Below, piece by piece: positions 8,284 to 17,211 of a stretch of DNA of 64,000 nt (positions are counted from its first letter, which is position 1; each line of letters begins with the position of its first letter). The notes under the pieces were generated by a model that did not search any database, was not told the DNA's origin, and saw only the letters and a program-made list of their open reading frames with translations. The stretch is from the NCBI GenBank assembly GCA_022072405.1, contig JAJVHX010000001.1, forward strand, positions 248,001 to 312,000. The letters are read 5' to 3'. A program made the translations under genes and the position numbers. Source of the stretch: Phycisphaerae bacterium (GTDB lineage: Bacteria > Planctomycetota > Phycisphaerae > UBA1845 > CAIVHJ01).

Positions 8284-9393
8284 CTATGTGGAAGCGTGGA
8301 AAAATTCGATGATTTTATCCGCCACATAGTCAACCTGCGTTTCACTCATTTCTGGATAAATCGGCAGGGAAAGAACTTCACGAGCCGCCTGAATGGAATG
8401 GGGGCAGCTGGATTGATCATAGCCCATTCTGGCCAGGCAGGGTTGATGATGCAGCGGCAGGGGGTAATAAATCTCTGAACCGATACCCGCATCATTCAGA
8501 TATTGTCGCAGAGCGTCACGACGTGAGGTGCGGATGGTGTATTGATGGTATATGTGATCATTGCCCGAAGCGATGATTGGGGTGGCGATATCCGCCTGTT
8601 GCAGTTTGCGGTTGTAATGGTCGGCATGGTGGGCGCGCTGCTGGTTCCATTGGGTTAAGTAATTGATTTTGACCGCCAGGATGGCTCCCTGGAAGGCGTC
8701 CATCCGGAAATTGCCCCCGATATAATGATGATAATAACGAGGCTCCATGCCCTGATTGCGGAGTATCCGGCATTTTTCAAATAATTCGGGCTGGGTGGTG
8801 GCAACCATGCCGGCGTCACCCAGAGCACCCAGATTTTTGGTCGGATAAAACGAGAAGCAACTAATATCGCCGAATGCTCCGGCGGGGTTCCCGCAATGAT
8901 GAGCACCCAGTGCCTGACAGGCATCTTCGATGATGTATAGATGATGGTGTTGCGCGAGGGATTGAAGGTGTTCATACAGGGCACACTGGCCGAAGAGATC
9001 GACGGGGATGATCGCTTTGGTTCGTGGAGTGATCGCTGCTTCAATAAGATCGGGATCGATATTGTAAGTATCCGGCTGGATATCCACGAAAACCGGTTTG
9101 GCGCCAACCCGCAGTACGACAGCAGCGGTGGCAAAAAAGGTGAAGGGTGGGACAATGACTTCATCGCCCGGGCCGATCTCGAGGGCCATCAGGGCCAGCA
9201 GCAGGGCGTCTGTACCGCTGGAAACCCCCAGACAACGGGCAGGGGCGAGCAACCGGTTGGCTGCTTCCTCCAGCGCCGTAACTTCCGGGCCTAGAATCCC
9301 GATCTGTGAATCCAGAACCCGCTGGACAGCGGCGGAGAGTTCCGGTTGCAGATGCCGATATTGAGCTTTGAGATCAAGTAATGGGATTTTCAT
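8284..9393 (-). CDS. DegT/DnrJ/EryC1/StrS family PLP aminotransferase
   Basis: Cytoplasmic pyridoxal-phosphate enzyme that aminates keto-sugar nucleotides in most characterised members. 369 residues, typical length. Seen: N-terminal MKIPLLDLKAQY, SSGTDALLLALMAL, PPFTFFATA, a VDIQPDTYNID segment, EDACQALGA with the cofactor-binding Asp, and the catalytic Lys near residue 186 in SFYPTKNLGALGDAG. The C-terminus EVLSLPIYPEMSETQVDYV is also typical. It stands alone, without nucleotide-sugar genes next to it, so the sugar substrate cannot be named. The gene converges with the small-peptide operon over a shared terminator. Confidence 0.9.
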   Translation of the reverse strand: MKIPLLDLKAQYRHLQPELSAAVQRVLDSQIGILGPEVTALEEAANRLLAPARCLGVSSGTDALLLALMALEIGPGDEVIVPPFTFFATAAVVLRVGAKPVFVDIQPDTYNIDPDLIEAAITPRTKAIIPVDLFGQCALYEHLQSLAQHHHLYIIEDACQALGAHHCGNPAGAFGDISCFSFYPTKNLGALGDAGMVATTQPELFEKCRILRNQGMEPRYYHHYIGGNFRMDAFQGAILAVKINYLTQWNQQRAHHADHYNRKLQQADIATPIIASGNDHIYHQYTIRTSRRDALRQYLNDAGIGSEIYYPLPLHHQPCLARMGYDQSSCPHSIQAAREVLSLPIYPEMSETQVDYVADKIIEFFHAST

Positions 9394-9715
9394 AATGGCG
9401 GATATTGTAATGCAAAGCAGTGTCGTGGAACAAATCTATCCTGGTGGCTAAAGAGTTTCATTTTTTTGCAGCAGGCTGTTGTGGGCCACTAAGGTATCAG
9501 TAGTGGTCAAGCACTGCACGGCTCACAGAGCCGTGGCACACCAAGCGATACAGATAAAATGATTTCGCGTTAGATCAGGTGGATAGATGTCCCGCATTGG
9601 ATATTGTAGAATTACGTACAGAGTGTTTTTGTAAAAATATTCACTTCCGTTCAGCCAACCACTGGGAGCAATCAGTAAGCTGGCTGATCTAGGAACCAGA
9701 AGACGGATTTTTTCC
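9394..9715. other. Intergenic region before tRNA-Ser
   Basis: No gene is seen. It contains one copy of palindromic repeat family A (9516-9541). Nothing else stands out. Confidence 0.5.
9516..9541. repeat. Palindromic repeat family A, copy 1
   Basis: GCACGGCTC, ACA, GAGCCGTG followed by GCACA. The inverted arms CACGGCTC/GAGCCGTG pair perfectly. Further copies are near 15455, 23321 and 38647, all intergenic. Confidence 0.8.
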
Positions 9716-9802
9716 GGAGGAGTGCCCGAGCGGCTGAAGGGACCGGTTTTGAAAACCGGCGTACGGGTAACCGTACCGGGGGTTCGAATCCCTCCTCCTC
9801 CG
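9716..9802 (+). tRNA. tRNA-Ser (anticodon UGA)
   Basis: 87 nucleotides with a complete cloverleaf: acceptor arms GGAGGAG and CTCCTCC plus discriminator G, D-arm GCCCGAGCGGCTGAAGGG, anticodon stem CCGGT/ACCGG around loop TTTGAAA (anticodon TGA, reads UCA and UCG/UCN codons as Ser), a long class II variable arm (GTACGGGTAACCGTAC) and T-arm with TTCGAAT. The long variable arm confirms serine rather than leucine together with the anticodon. The 3' CCA is not encoded. Confidence 0.97.
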
Positions 9803-9853
9803 TTTCAGGGTCAGGTATAACAGCTCTCTAATTCGTCTGGAGGAATTCACGAG

Positions 9854-10840
9854 GTGGCTCCGCAGAGTCTGCAGATCATGCTGGGGGGAATTATTGATTA
9901 CGCGGGATTATTTCCTCCCGCCCAGGAAATGATGAACGAAGCGCTGAAGAAGTATGCGGCGTTTCAGAGAAGTGAGCATGGCTGGATGGTGTCGCGTTTC
10001 ATCTGCCCTGCGAGCCGACTCGCTGAACTGGGAAAATATTCGGATCTGGTATTCGGGGATGGCAGCGCTCCGTGGCAGATTTCGGCGATCGGTAGAGGCG
10101 GGGCGGATATCAACGAGTTCCTGGCGGGTCTTCAGAGCGATAAGAAAGATATTCAGCATTTTCTGGAGGAATATGGGGAACACGCCCAGGTGGATATGTA
10201 TGAAGCCAAAATTCCCCCGGTAGTGGTTGCCCAGGCGGAAGCCGGCGTCTGGGAATTGGTGGAGCGGGCGGCCGAGCTGATCGTGACCGCCGAGAAGGGA
10301 ATGGCGCCATTTTATGAAATCGGCTTTGAAAATGGTGATCCGGCGTTGGTGGCTGGGGCGTTACGCGGCATGCAGCAATTTAATCGCAAATGGGCGGGAG
10401 TGCGTCATCGGGCAGTGGGGGCTAAGATTCGTACCGGTGGATTGCAGCCTGAGATGATCCCCACTCCAAGGCAGGTAGCTTTTTTCATCACGGCCTGTGA
10501 ACGATTGGGGCTATGCTTCAAAGCCACCGCCGGCTTACACCATCCTTATCGACATGAAGATCGTCAGCTGGGGGCGTGGTGTCACGGATTTGTAAATGTA
10601 TTTTTTGCCTCCATGGCCGCTTTTGCCGGTTATCGTGAGCTGCCCCTGCTGATTGAAATTCTGGAATGCAGTTCGCCCGAGGCCTTTGTATTCGGGGACC
10701 AGTCCATTCGCTGGTACGATATAAATATTCCGGTGGAAAAGGTGCTGGAGACGCGGCGGATGCTGGCGTTGTCATTCGGCAGTTGTAGTTTGGAGGAGCC
10801 GGTGACGGACCTGAATGCGCTGGGGTTATTTAATTCATGA
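9854..10840 (+). CDS. Conserved protein of unknown function coupled to fumarylacetoacetase
   Basis: 328 residues, starting at GTG 9854 with GGAGGA nine bases upstream. No signal peptide or membrane segment; probably cytoplasmic. It opens with MLGGIIDYAGLFPPA and has RFICPASRLAEL, YEIGFENGD, GAKIRTGGL and FKATAGLHHPYRH segments. The last, with two His and Arg, and the conserved acidic positions look like an active-site surface, and the GGL...P...V..F layout could suggest a TIM-barrel-like fold, but I do not recognise a named family. Its stop overlaps the fahA start by ATGA, so it is translationally coupled and likely works in tyrosine/homogentisate breakdown or a related furan or keto-acid pathway. 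Confidence 0.8.
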   Translation: MAPQSLQIMLGGIIDYAGLFPPAQEMMNEALKKYAAFQRSEHGWMVSRFICPASRLAELGKYSDLVFGDGSAPWQISAIGRGGADINEFLAGLQSDKKDIQHFLEEYGEHAQVDMYEAKIPPVVVAQAEAGVWELVERAAELIVTAEKGMAPFYEIGFENGDPALVAGALRGMQQFNRKWAGVRHRAVGAKIRTGGLQPEMIPTPRQVAFFITACERLGLCFKATAGLHHPYRHEDRQLGAWCHGFVNVFFASMAAFAGYRELPLLIEILECSSPEAFVFGDQSIRWYDINIPVEKVLETRRMLALSFGSCSLEEPVTDLNALGLFNS

Positions 10841-12147
10841 ATTACCAGTCAGCCATGATTGATCGCCGGTGGCGGAGCTGGTATCCGGTCGCCGAGGATG
10901 CGGAGTTTCCATTGCAGAATCTACCCTACGGCGTTTTCGAGCGTGCCGATGGGCAGGTTCGTGTGGGTGTGGCGTTGGGCGATCAGGTAGTGGATCTGGC
11001 GGAACTGCAGGCCGCCGGTTTATTGGCGGGTACACCGGCCGCCGATAAAAATCTGTTTGACCAGAGCAACCTGAATTTATTTCTGGAACAGGGTATCGAC
11101 TGCTGGACAGCGGTTCGGATGCGTCTGGCGGAATTGTTACGAGCGGATTCAGCCGTTTTACGTGATGATGTCCGGTTGCGCGATCGTGCCATGATCCCCC
11201 AGGCGGCGGTGCAGATGTTTATGCCCGTGCGGATCGGCAACTATGTCGATTTTTATTCTTCGCGTGAGCATGCCAGCAACGTCGGCAAGATGTTTCGTGA
11301 TCCGAATAAACCACTGCTGCCGAACTGGCTGCACTTGCCGGTGGGCTACAATGGACGAGCCAGCTCGGTGATCACCTCCGGAGTCAATTTTCATCGCCCC
11401 TGCGGGCAGTTCAATGCGGATGAATCGGGACCACCCAGTTTCGGGCCGACCCGCCAGCTGGATATCGAGCTGGAAGTAGGTTTCATCACCGGTACAGGCA
11501 ACAGCCTGAGCGTGCCGATCACTACATGGCAGGCGGCGAACCATATCTTCGGACTGGTCTTGTTAAATGACTGGTCCGCCCGCGATATACAGAAATGGGA
11601 ATATGTGCCGCTGGGGCCTTTTCTGGGCAAATCCTTTGCGACCTCGATATCGCCCTGGGTCGTGCCACTGGCGGCGTTGGAACCGTTCCGGGTGGCTGGT
11701 CCATTGCAGGATCCACCCGTGTTACCTTATCTGCAATATGAAGGTGATTGGGCGTACGATCTGCAGCTCGAAGTGTGGCTGCAGACCGCCCGGATGAACA
11801 ACCCGCAGCGCATCTGCCGCACTGATTTCAAATACATGTATTGGAATATGGTCCAGCAACTGGCCCACATGACGGTGAATGGGACTAATGTGCAGAGTGG
11901 CGATCTGTACGGTTCGGGCACGGTCTCCGGCCCGACGCCCGATTCGTTCGGTTCACTGCTGGAACTCTGCTGGAAGGGCACACAGCCGATTCGGCTCAGT
12001 TCCGGGGAAGAGCGGCGATTTCTGGAAGATGGCGATACCGTCATTCTGCGCGGTTGGGGGCAGGGGGAGGGATTTCGTGTCGGCTTCGGTGAATTGCGCA
12101 CCACGGTCTTACCGGCGAAAGTTAATGTAGTCGCTGAGAATCAATAG
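10837..12147 (+). CDS. fahA: Fumarylacetoacetase
   Basis: Hydrolyses 4-fumarylacetoacetate to fumarate and acetoacetate, the last step of tyrosine degradation. 436 residues, the family's normal length. The N-terminal domain covers about 20-115. The catalytic part shows every expected segment: YVDFYSSREHASNVGKMFR (metal Asp and catalytic His), LPVGYNGRASS, LDIELEVGFITGTGN (metal Glu pair), LNDWSARDIQKWEY (metal Asp), PLGPFLGKSFATSISPW (active-site Lys), and NGTNVQSGDLYGSGTVSGP. Homology to the eukaryotic-type enzyme is close enough to name it. Overlaps the preceding unknown gene by four bases. No other tyrosine catabolic gene is in the window. Confidence 0.95.
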   Translation: MNYQSAMIDRRWRSWYPVAEDAEFPLQNLPYGVFERADGQVRVGVALGDQVVDLAELQAAGLLAGTPAADKNLFDQSNLNLFLEQGIDCWTAVRMRLAELLRADSAVLRDDVRLRDRAMIPQAAVQMFMPVRIGNYVDFYSSREHASNVGKMFRDPNKPLLPNWLHLPVGYNGRASSVITSGVNFHRPCGQFNADESGPPSFGPTRQLDIELEVGFITGTGNSLSVPITTWQAANHIFGLVLLNDWSARDIQKWEYVPLGPFLGKSFATSISPWVVPLAALEPFRVAGPLQDPPVLPYLQYEGDWAYDLQLEVWLQTARMNNPQRICRTDFKYMYWNMVQQLAHMTVNGTNVQSGDLYGSGTVSGPTPDSFGSLLELCWKGTQPIRLSSGEERRFLEDGDTVILRGWGQGEGFRVGFGELRTTVLPAKVNVVAENQ

Positions 12148-12162
12148 GTGTAATGTGAGACT

Positions 12163-12927
12163 CTATTCACCCCAAGTTTCGGAACCACCCCGCCGAACCG
12201 TGCCGCCGATAATTTCGTGAACTTCAACACATTGATAAATCATAAATCGATCACCCTGACGCTGAATCCAACCTTTGCCGCCATAAATCTCCCAGGTGTC
12301 GGATTCAATGGACAGTAAGGTTTCATATAACTGCTGAATTTTCTTTTCACGGGGGGAATTACCGGCAATTTGGGGAATTTCAACATTATTCACCGACGCA
12401 TGGCTGGAACAACTCTGAATAGAGCCGGGCGAATCGCGACCTGGTACAGGATGTACTATCGAAGAGATGTTGTATAGGCGAATAAACATATCATCTTTCA
12501 TGTCTGCACGAGTGGAAAAAGTGATGACACCGGATTCGACAATATAAGTGATGGATTCGTCCCGAGTCTGGACTGATTGCGAAGCTTCGGCCAGTACATA
12601 GTCCAGCAGATCACCGAGGGTGATATCGGATAGTTGCAGATTAATGGGCATATTCCGATTGATATTGCCGCTTAGTTCGATCGGCGCCCAGCGAATGATC
12701 ATGTTCTTTAAACCTTGATCTCGAAACCATTTCAAGACTTCATCCAGAGGGCTGTCTTCGAATTTGACTTCATCAACATGCTGTTCTAATAAACGCAACA
12801 CAGTAAAAGTTCGTTCATCCTTCTGGTCGTTCTTCGTCTGTTGAACACCCGTCGATTTTTCAATGGCAGGCGAGCCGGCAGGATAAAGATATGCACTTAA
12901 ATAGAGGATTATGCAGGCGCCGAACAT
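12163..12927 (-). CDS. Secreted protein with an STN/secretin-short-domain-like core
   Basis: 254 residues with a hydrophobic N-terminus (MFGACIILYLSAYLYPAG) that may be a signal peptide or anchor. Residues about 45-130 have the pattern of the secretin/TonB short N-terminal domain: LLEQHVDEVKFEDSPLDEVLKW, then IELSGNINRNMPINLQLSD and TLGDLLDYVL, ending in YIVESGVITFST. The rest (DTWEIYGGKGWIQRQGDRFM) is again typical of a family of secreted proteins I have seen in planctomycetes, but I cannot give a function. It converges with fahA with only 15 bases between stops. Confidence 0.65.
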   Translation of the reverse strand: MFGACIILYLSAYLYPAGSPAIEKSTGVQQTKNDQKDERTFTVLRLLEQHVDEVKFEDSPLDEVLKWFRDQGLKNMIIRWAPIELSGNINRNMPINLQLSDITLGDLLDYVLAEASQSVQTRDESITYIVESGVITFSTRADMKDDMFIRLYNISSIVHPVPGRDSPGSIQSCSSHASVNNVEIPQIAGNSPREKKIQQLYETLLSIESDTWEIYGGKGWIQRQGDRFMIYQCVEVHEIIGGTVRRGGSETWGE

Positions 12928-13161
12928 AATTAATCTCCAGGTGGATTAGACCCTGGGTTACCCCAAAACAATTTTCCCGACCCCAAGAGCTTATAGGTCG
13001 GGATAATATTCAAGTCAATATAAATTTCCTGAACCTCGATAATGTACTGTCGAAATAACCGCATAATAATGAATATTATAATTATGGCGCAGGAGTTTAA
13101 TTTTGGAAAACTGTTTGTGTCGAAGTGAGTCTGATAGATGATTAAAGTACCGGAATGAAGA

Positions 13162-14214
13162 TTATCCACGAATGGCCCAGCGGAACTTGGCGGAACGACT
13201 GCGGGGATTGTTGTGGATTTCCTCGGCGGTCGGGCGGATGACATCCTCACTGATAGCACGATAAAACCCCTGTTGCCGTCCTGATTTGAACGCCGCTTTG
13301 ATCAGCCGATCTTCACCACTATGAAATGAGATTATCCCGACTCGCCCGCCAGGCAGCAGGATGTCCGGTAATTGTCGCAACAGCGCCTGCAATGCGGCGA
13401 GTTCATCGTTAACCAGCATGCGGAGAGCCTGAAAGGTGCGCGCTGCCGGATGTGTGTGGGAGCGGGAGTCGGACGGTCGCCGCAGAGAGGTTGATTTCTT
13501 GGCACGCTGAATCAGACTGACCAGTTGCGTGGTGGTGGTGATCTGCTCCTGGGTACGAGTCTGGACTATTAATTCGGCGATGGTCGACGCATCCGGTTCA
13601 TCGGCCAGATCGCGCAGCGCAGCGACAAGCTCTTCGAAAGTTAATTGTTGCAGCAAATCGGCGGCGGTTCGGGAACGGGATGGATTCATGCGCAGATCGA
13701 GCGGGCCATGTTGCTTGAAACTGAAGCCGCGCTCGGGATTGTCCAGCTGCATGCTGGAGACACCCAGATCAGCAAAAATCAAGTCAAACCCCGGCCAGCC
13801 GATTTGATGCATCTGCTTCTGCAGGCCGGCGAAATTGCTGTGGATGAACCGGACGTGTGGATAGTCATCACACAGACGCATCCGGGTGCGTTCCAGTTCC
13901 ATGGCATCCACATCCAGCCCCAGAAATTGTCCCTGCGGACCAATCCGCTGCAACAAGGCGAGAGCATGGCCGCCGTAGCCCAGGGTACAGTCGGCAACAC
14001 GCTCGCCGGACCTGGGATGCAATGCTTCGAGCACTTCTTTGAGCAGTATAGGAACATGTGTGCCGGCGGGAGTTCGGCCCTGGGCACGGATGTGATCCTG
14101 CATCTCCGGATATATATCAGGCTGATGTTCTTTATATCGTTGGTCAAATCGTCGCGGATGGTTTCCCGGATAGCGCGGGCGGCGGCGGCGGGGTTGATCG
14201 GATTCGGGCGTCAT
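13162..14214 (-). CDS. rsmH: 16S rRNA (cytosine1402-N4)-methyltransferase RsmH
   Basis: SAM-dependent enzyme that N4-methylates C1402 of 16S rRNA in the decoding centre. Seen: HVPILLKEVLEAL, the SAM-binding DCTLGYGGHALALL, GLDVDAMELERTRMRL, DLIFADLGVSSMQLDNPERGF, PLDLRMN, FQALRMLVNDEL and FHSGEDRLIK, ending RSRSAKFRWA. All are hallmark MraW/RsmH segments. It is 350 residues, about 40 longer than usual because of a basic Arg/Pro-rich N-terminal extension. Its ATG overlaps the stop of the upstream glycosyltransferase (ATGA). It is not accompanied by mraZ, ftsL or mur genes, unlike the usual dcw location. Confidence 0.95.
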   Translation of the reverse strand: MTPESDQPRRRRPRYPGNHPRRFDQRYKEHQPDIYPEMQDHIRAQGRTPAGTHVPILLKEVLEALHPRSGERVADCTLGYGGHALALLQRIGPQGQFLGLDVDAMELERTRMRLCDDYPHVRFIHSNFAGLQKQMHQIGWPGFDLIFADLGVSSMQLDNPERGFSFKQHGPLDLRMNPSRSRTAADLLQQLTFEELVAALRDLADEPDASTIAELIVQTRTQEQITTTTQLVSLIQRAKKSTSLRRPSDSRSHTHPAARTFQALRMLVNDELAALQALLRQLPDILLPGGRVGIISFHSGEDRLIKAAFKSGRQQGFYRAISEDVIRPTAEEIHNNPRSRSAKFRWAIRG

Positions 14215-15362
14215 GGTGTGGTGGAGATATTTTTCTGCGCCAGGTAGTTGAGTGCATACTGGGCGACATCATAGGCGGCCCGCGATTTACCCAGTTGGCG
14301 AGCGTTTTCTTTTAATTGAGTCAGTCGCTGCGGATCGTTCAGCAACCGGGTTAATTTATAACCAACGGTAGCCAAATGATTGACACGAAGTGCGGCGCCG
14401 TTTTCCAGCAGGTAGTCGCAGTTGTGGCTTTCCTGTCCGGGTACGGGATTGACCACCATGAGCGCGACACCGCGGGCCAAGGCTTCCGAAGTGGTCAGAC
14501 CGCCCGGCTTGGTGACCACAATATCAGCAATGGTCATCAACTCATCGATCTGGTCAGTAAAACCCATAATGTGCACGCGGTGTTGCGGCGGAACCGGATA
14601 ACGTTGCAGCCGCTGGCGGAGTTTTTCATTGCGTCCGGCCACCACGATGAACTGGGCGGGCGGCTCGATCTTGATGAGTGTTTGATAAAGCTGATCCACC
14701 GGCCCGGTGCCGAACCCGCCGGCCAGTTGCAGGATGATTGGTCGGTCGCCGTTGATCTGCTGATTACGCAGGCACTGAGCACGCACCTTGGGTTTTGAAA
14801 AAACCGGATGAATGGGAATGCCGGTAGCGGTGATATCGTCGACGGGGATGCCCCAGGACTGCAGATAAAGAGCACCTTCGATAGTGGCGGTAAAATAGTG
14901 ATCGCAGGGTGAATGGACCCAGAGGCGGTGGGTATCGAAGTCGGTGGTCACGGTAAATTGCGGGGTGTGCAATTGTCGTCGGCGACGCAGGGCGGCGATC
15001 AGTTCCTGCGGCAGAAAATGAGAGTTGATGATCAGGTCCCAGGGTTCGCTTTTCAGAAAGCGGATAAAACGTCGCAGACTCATCCTCTGGACCAGTAGCC
15101 GCAGTTTATCCGTGGGGGCTCGACGCGACGGCGGGCGATCGAGCAGGTCATACATGTAGCCCAGAAAATGGGGTGCCTTCGAGTTGAGGTCCAGGTAGGT
15201 TTTGCTGTAAATGCGGCGGAAGGCGGCGTTGGTCAGTTCAAGTACGTCGAGGTGGCGGATTGTCGCCTGGGGGGCCAGTTCCTTGAGGGCGAGTTCAACG
15301 GCTTGTGCTGCGCGAGTATGGCCGGCACCCACAGAAGCAGATAACACCAGAATACGCACCAA
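14211..15362 (-). CDS. MGDG synthase / processive diacylglycerol glycosyltransferase-like protein
   Basis: 383 residues. The N-terminus ILVLSASVGAGHTRAAQAVE is the MGDG-synthase domain signature (GxGH loop), followed by YSKTYLDLNSKAPHFLGYMYDL. The C-terminal half is a GT-B UDP-sugar domain of the MurG/GT28 type: IILQLAGGFGTGPVDQL, VVAGRNEKLRQRL, MGFTDQIDELMTIADIVVTKPGGLTTSEAL, with the KPGG..T..E sugar-nucleotide motif. The family transfers galactose or glucose from UDP-sugar to diacylglycerol at the cytoplasmic membrane. The acceptor is inferred, not shown. Coupled to rsmH. Confidence 0.88.
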   Translation of the reverse strand: MVRILVLSASVGAGHTRAAQAVELALKELAPQATIRHLDVLELTNAAFRRIYSKTYLDLNSKAPHFLGYMYDLLDRPPSRRAPTDKLRLLVQRMSLRRFIRFLKSEPWDLIINSHFLPQELIAALRRRRQLHTPQFTVTTDFDTHRLWVHSPCDHYFTATIEGALYLQSWGIPVDDITATGIPIHPVFSKPKVRAQCLRNQQINGDRPIILQLAGGFGTGPVDQLYQTLIKIEPPAQFIVVAGRNEKLRQRLQRYPVPPQHRVHIMGFTDQIDELMTIADIVVTKPGGLTTSEALARGVALMVVNPVPGQESHNCDYLLENGAALRVNHLATVGYKLTRLLNDPQRLTQLKENARQLGKSRAAYDVAQYALNYLAQKNISTTP

Positions 15363-15454
15363 TTACTCCTCAGCGGGATGACCAGCTCGTGCAGCTTAAT
15401 TCTTGTTGAACCGGGTGGTCCTGTGCCCAAGCTTGATCAACAGTAGCATAACAC

Positions 15455-15480
15455 GCACGGCTCATAGCGCCGAGGCACAC
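15455..15480. repeat. Palindromic repeat family A, copy 2
   Basis: GCACGGCTC, ATA, GCGCCGAG, GCACAC: a slightly degenerate copy; it is followed by CGGACGGAACAGATCA, a tail shared in part with the copy near 23321. It lies in the 270-base gap before the phosphoesterase gene, where no gene is seen. Confidence 0.7.
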
Positions 15481-15648
15481 CGGACGGAACAGATCATGTG
15501 CAACCGGGCTAATAGTAACCATCGGCTGCTGAATATACCAGCGGTTCAGGGAATACTAAATATTCATTAAGGCACTAAGTGTGCTGGTCAAGTACGGAGT
15601 TTCTGGGGTATAAACTCAACCCCAGCAGTCCAACTCATGGAGACACCA

Positions 15649-17211
15649 ATGACCTGTAAATTAATAACAATGGCGGTTACGACAGTATTACTACTGGGAT
15701 GGGCGGCGAGTGCTCCGGGACAGGATTTCGCACGGGGGGTCGTGTATGAGGATCGCAATCGTAACGGCCAGCGTGATGATGGCGAGCCGGGATTGAATCA
15801 GATCGGGGTTTCCAACGGCCGGGAAGTGGTGACCACGGATGCGGAGGGACGTTACGAGCTTCCGGTGGATCAGGATGAGGTCATTTTCGTCATCAAGCCG
15901 CGCGACTATCGACCGCCGCTGAACCCGCTGAATCTGTTTCGATTTTACCAGGTGCATAAACCGGGCGGATCACCTGACGATCTGCATTTTGCAGGGGTGG
16001 CTCCGACCGGTCCCTTGCCGGCGGCGATAAATTTTCCGCTGGTTTATCAGGCGGAACCGGAGGAGTTTGAAGTATTGCTGCTGGGGGATACCCAGCCGGA
16101 TACTCTGCAGGATATTCACTACCTGGCGCGAGATGTACTGCCGGAACTGATCGGTACGCAGGCGGAATTCGGCGTGACCCTGGGCGATGTGGTGAATGAT
16201 CATCTTGATCTGTACGAACCCTATAACGAAGTGATGAGCCACGTCGGCATTCCCTGGATCAATGTGCATGGCAATCATGATGAGAACTATGATGTCGAGC
16301 AGGACGCCCTGGCGGATGAAACCTGGGAACGGGTTTTCGGGCCGGCGACCTACAGTTTCAATTGGGGTCCGATTCATTTCATCGTCGTTGATGATGTGTT
16401 GTATCAGGGTCACGAAAAGGAAGGGAAATACAGTTGTGCGTTCGGGCCGTACCTGCCCTTTATCGAAAATGATCTGAAGCTGGTCCCGGTGGATACAACG
16501 GTGGTGCTGATGATGCATATCCCGATGATGGAAGCGGCGGATAAGCAGGAGTTATTCAAACTGCTGCAGGATCGGCCCCATGTATTGAGTCTGTCGGCGC
16601 ATTGGCATCAACAGAGTCATTTTTTTCTGAGTGCCGCTGATGGCTGGTTAGGTAAACGCCCGCATCATCATGTGGTCGTGGCGACGGCCTGCGGTTCGTG
16701 GTGGGAGGGGGCGCTGGATGAAAGGGGCATTCCCCACGCCACGATGTATGACGGGGCGCCCAACGGCTATCTGATTGGGAAATTCAGCCGCACCGATTAT
16801 TCGCTGCGCTACAAGGCTGCTCGGCGACCCGCCGACGAGCAGATGTCCATCTGGGCGCCGGATGAAATTCGTCAGGATCAAATAGCAGATGGGGAAATCA
16901 TCGCCAATATTTATTTCGGCTCGGAGCGTTCCACGGTGGAAATGCAGGTCGGGCGGGGAGCGACCTGGTCGCCGATGACGCAAATTACCCGCATTGATCC
17001 CTATTTTCAGGCGGTTTATGATCGCGAACTGGCCAAGCCGACACGTGAAGATGGCAAACTGCCTAAGCCGCGGGAAACGGCTCATCTCTGGCAAGGCCGG
17101 TTTCCCGAAGGACTGGCTGTCGGCAGCTATCTGCTGACGATCCGAACCCGCGACCTGTTCGGCCAGGTATACGAGGGGCATCACATTTTGAAGGTGCTGC
17201 CCACCGAGTAA
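15649..17211 (+). CDS. Secreted calcineurin-like metallophosphoesterase with N- and C-terminal accessory domains
   Basis: About 520 residues. Start ATG 15649 follows GGAGA; ATG 15637 is also possible. A signal peptide (LITMAVTTVLLLGWAASAPGQ, cleavage after AQ/GQ) sends it out of the cytoplasm. An Ig-like domain of the SdrD/MetallophosN type follows (VYEDRNRNGQRDDGEPGL, TTDAEGRYELPV). The catalytic domain has the dimetal motifs GDTQ (about 145), GDVVND, GNHDEN (about 206), HIPMME (about 289) and SAHWHQQSH (about 316). The C-terminal part (from about 400) matches the MetallophosC domain found with this architecture. The substrate is unknown; phosphodiesters or sugar phosphates are likely. Confidence 0.85.
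   Translation: MTCKLITMAVTTVLLLGWAASAPGQDFARGVVYEDRNRNGQRDDGEPGLNQIGVSNGREVVTTDAEGRYELPVDQDEVIFVIKPRDYRPPLNPLNLFRFYQVHKPGGSPDDLHFAGVAPTGPLPAAINFPLVYQAEPEEFEVLLLGDTQPDTLQDIHYLARDVLPELIGTQAEFGVTLGDVVNDHLDLYEPYNEVMSHVGIPWINVHGNHDENYDVEQDALADETWERVFGPATYSFNWGPIHFIVVDDVLYQGHEKEGKYSCAFGPYLPFIENDLKLVPVDTTVVLMMHIPMMEAADKQELFKLLQDRPHVLSLSAHWHQQSHFFLSAADGWLGKRPHHHVVVATACGSWWEGALDERGIPHATMYDGAPNGYLIGKFSRTDYSLRYKAARRPADEQMSIWAPDEIRQDQIADGEIIANIYFGSERSTVEMQVGRGATWSPMTQITRIDPYFQAVYDRELAKPTREDGKLPKPRETAHLWQGRFPEGLAVGSYLLTIRTRDLFGQVYEGHHILKVLPTE

Noticed and set aside
13645..14247. 200-codon frame antisense to rsmH
   Set aside because: rsmH is certain on the other strand; the antisense product has no family pattern.
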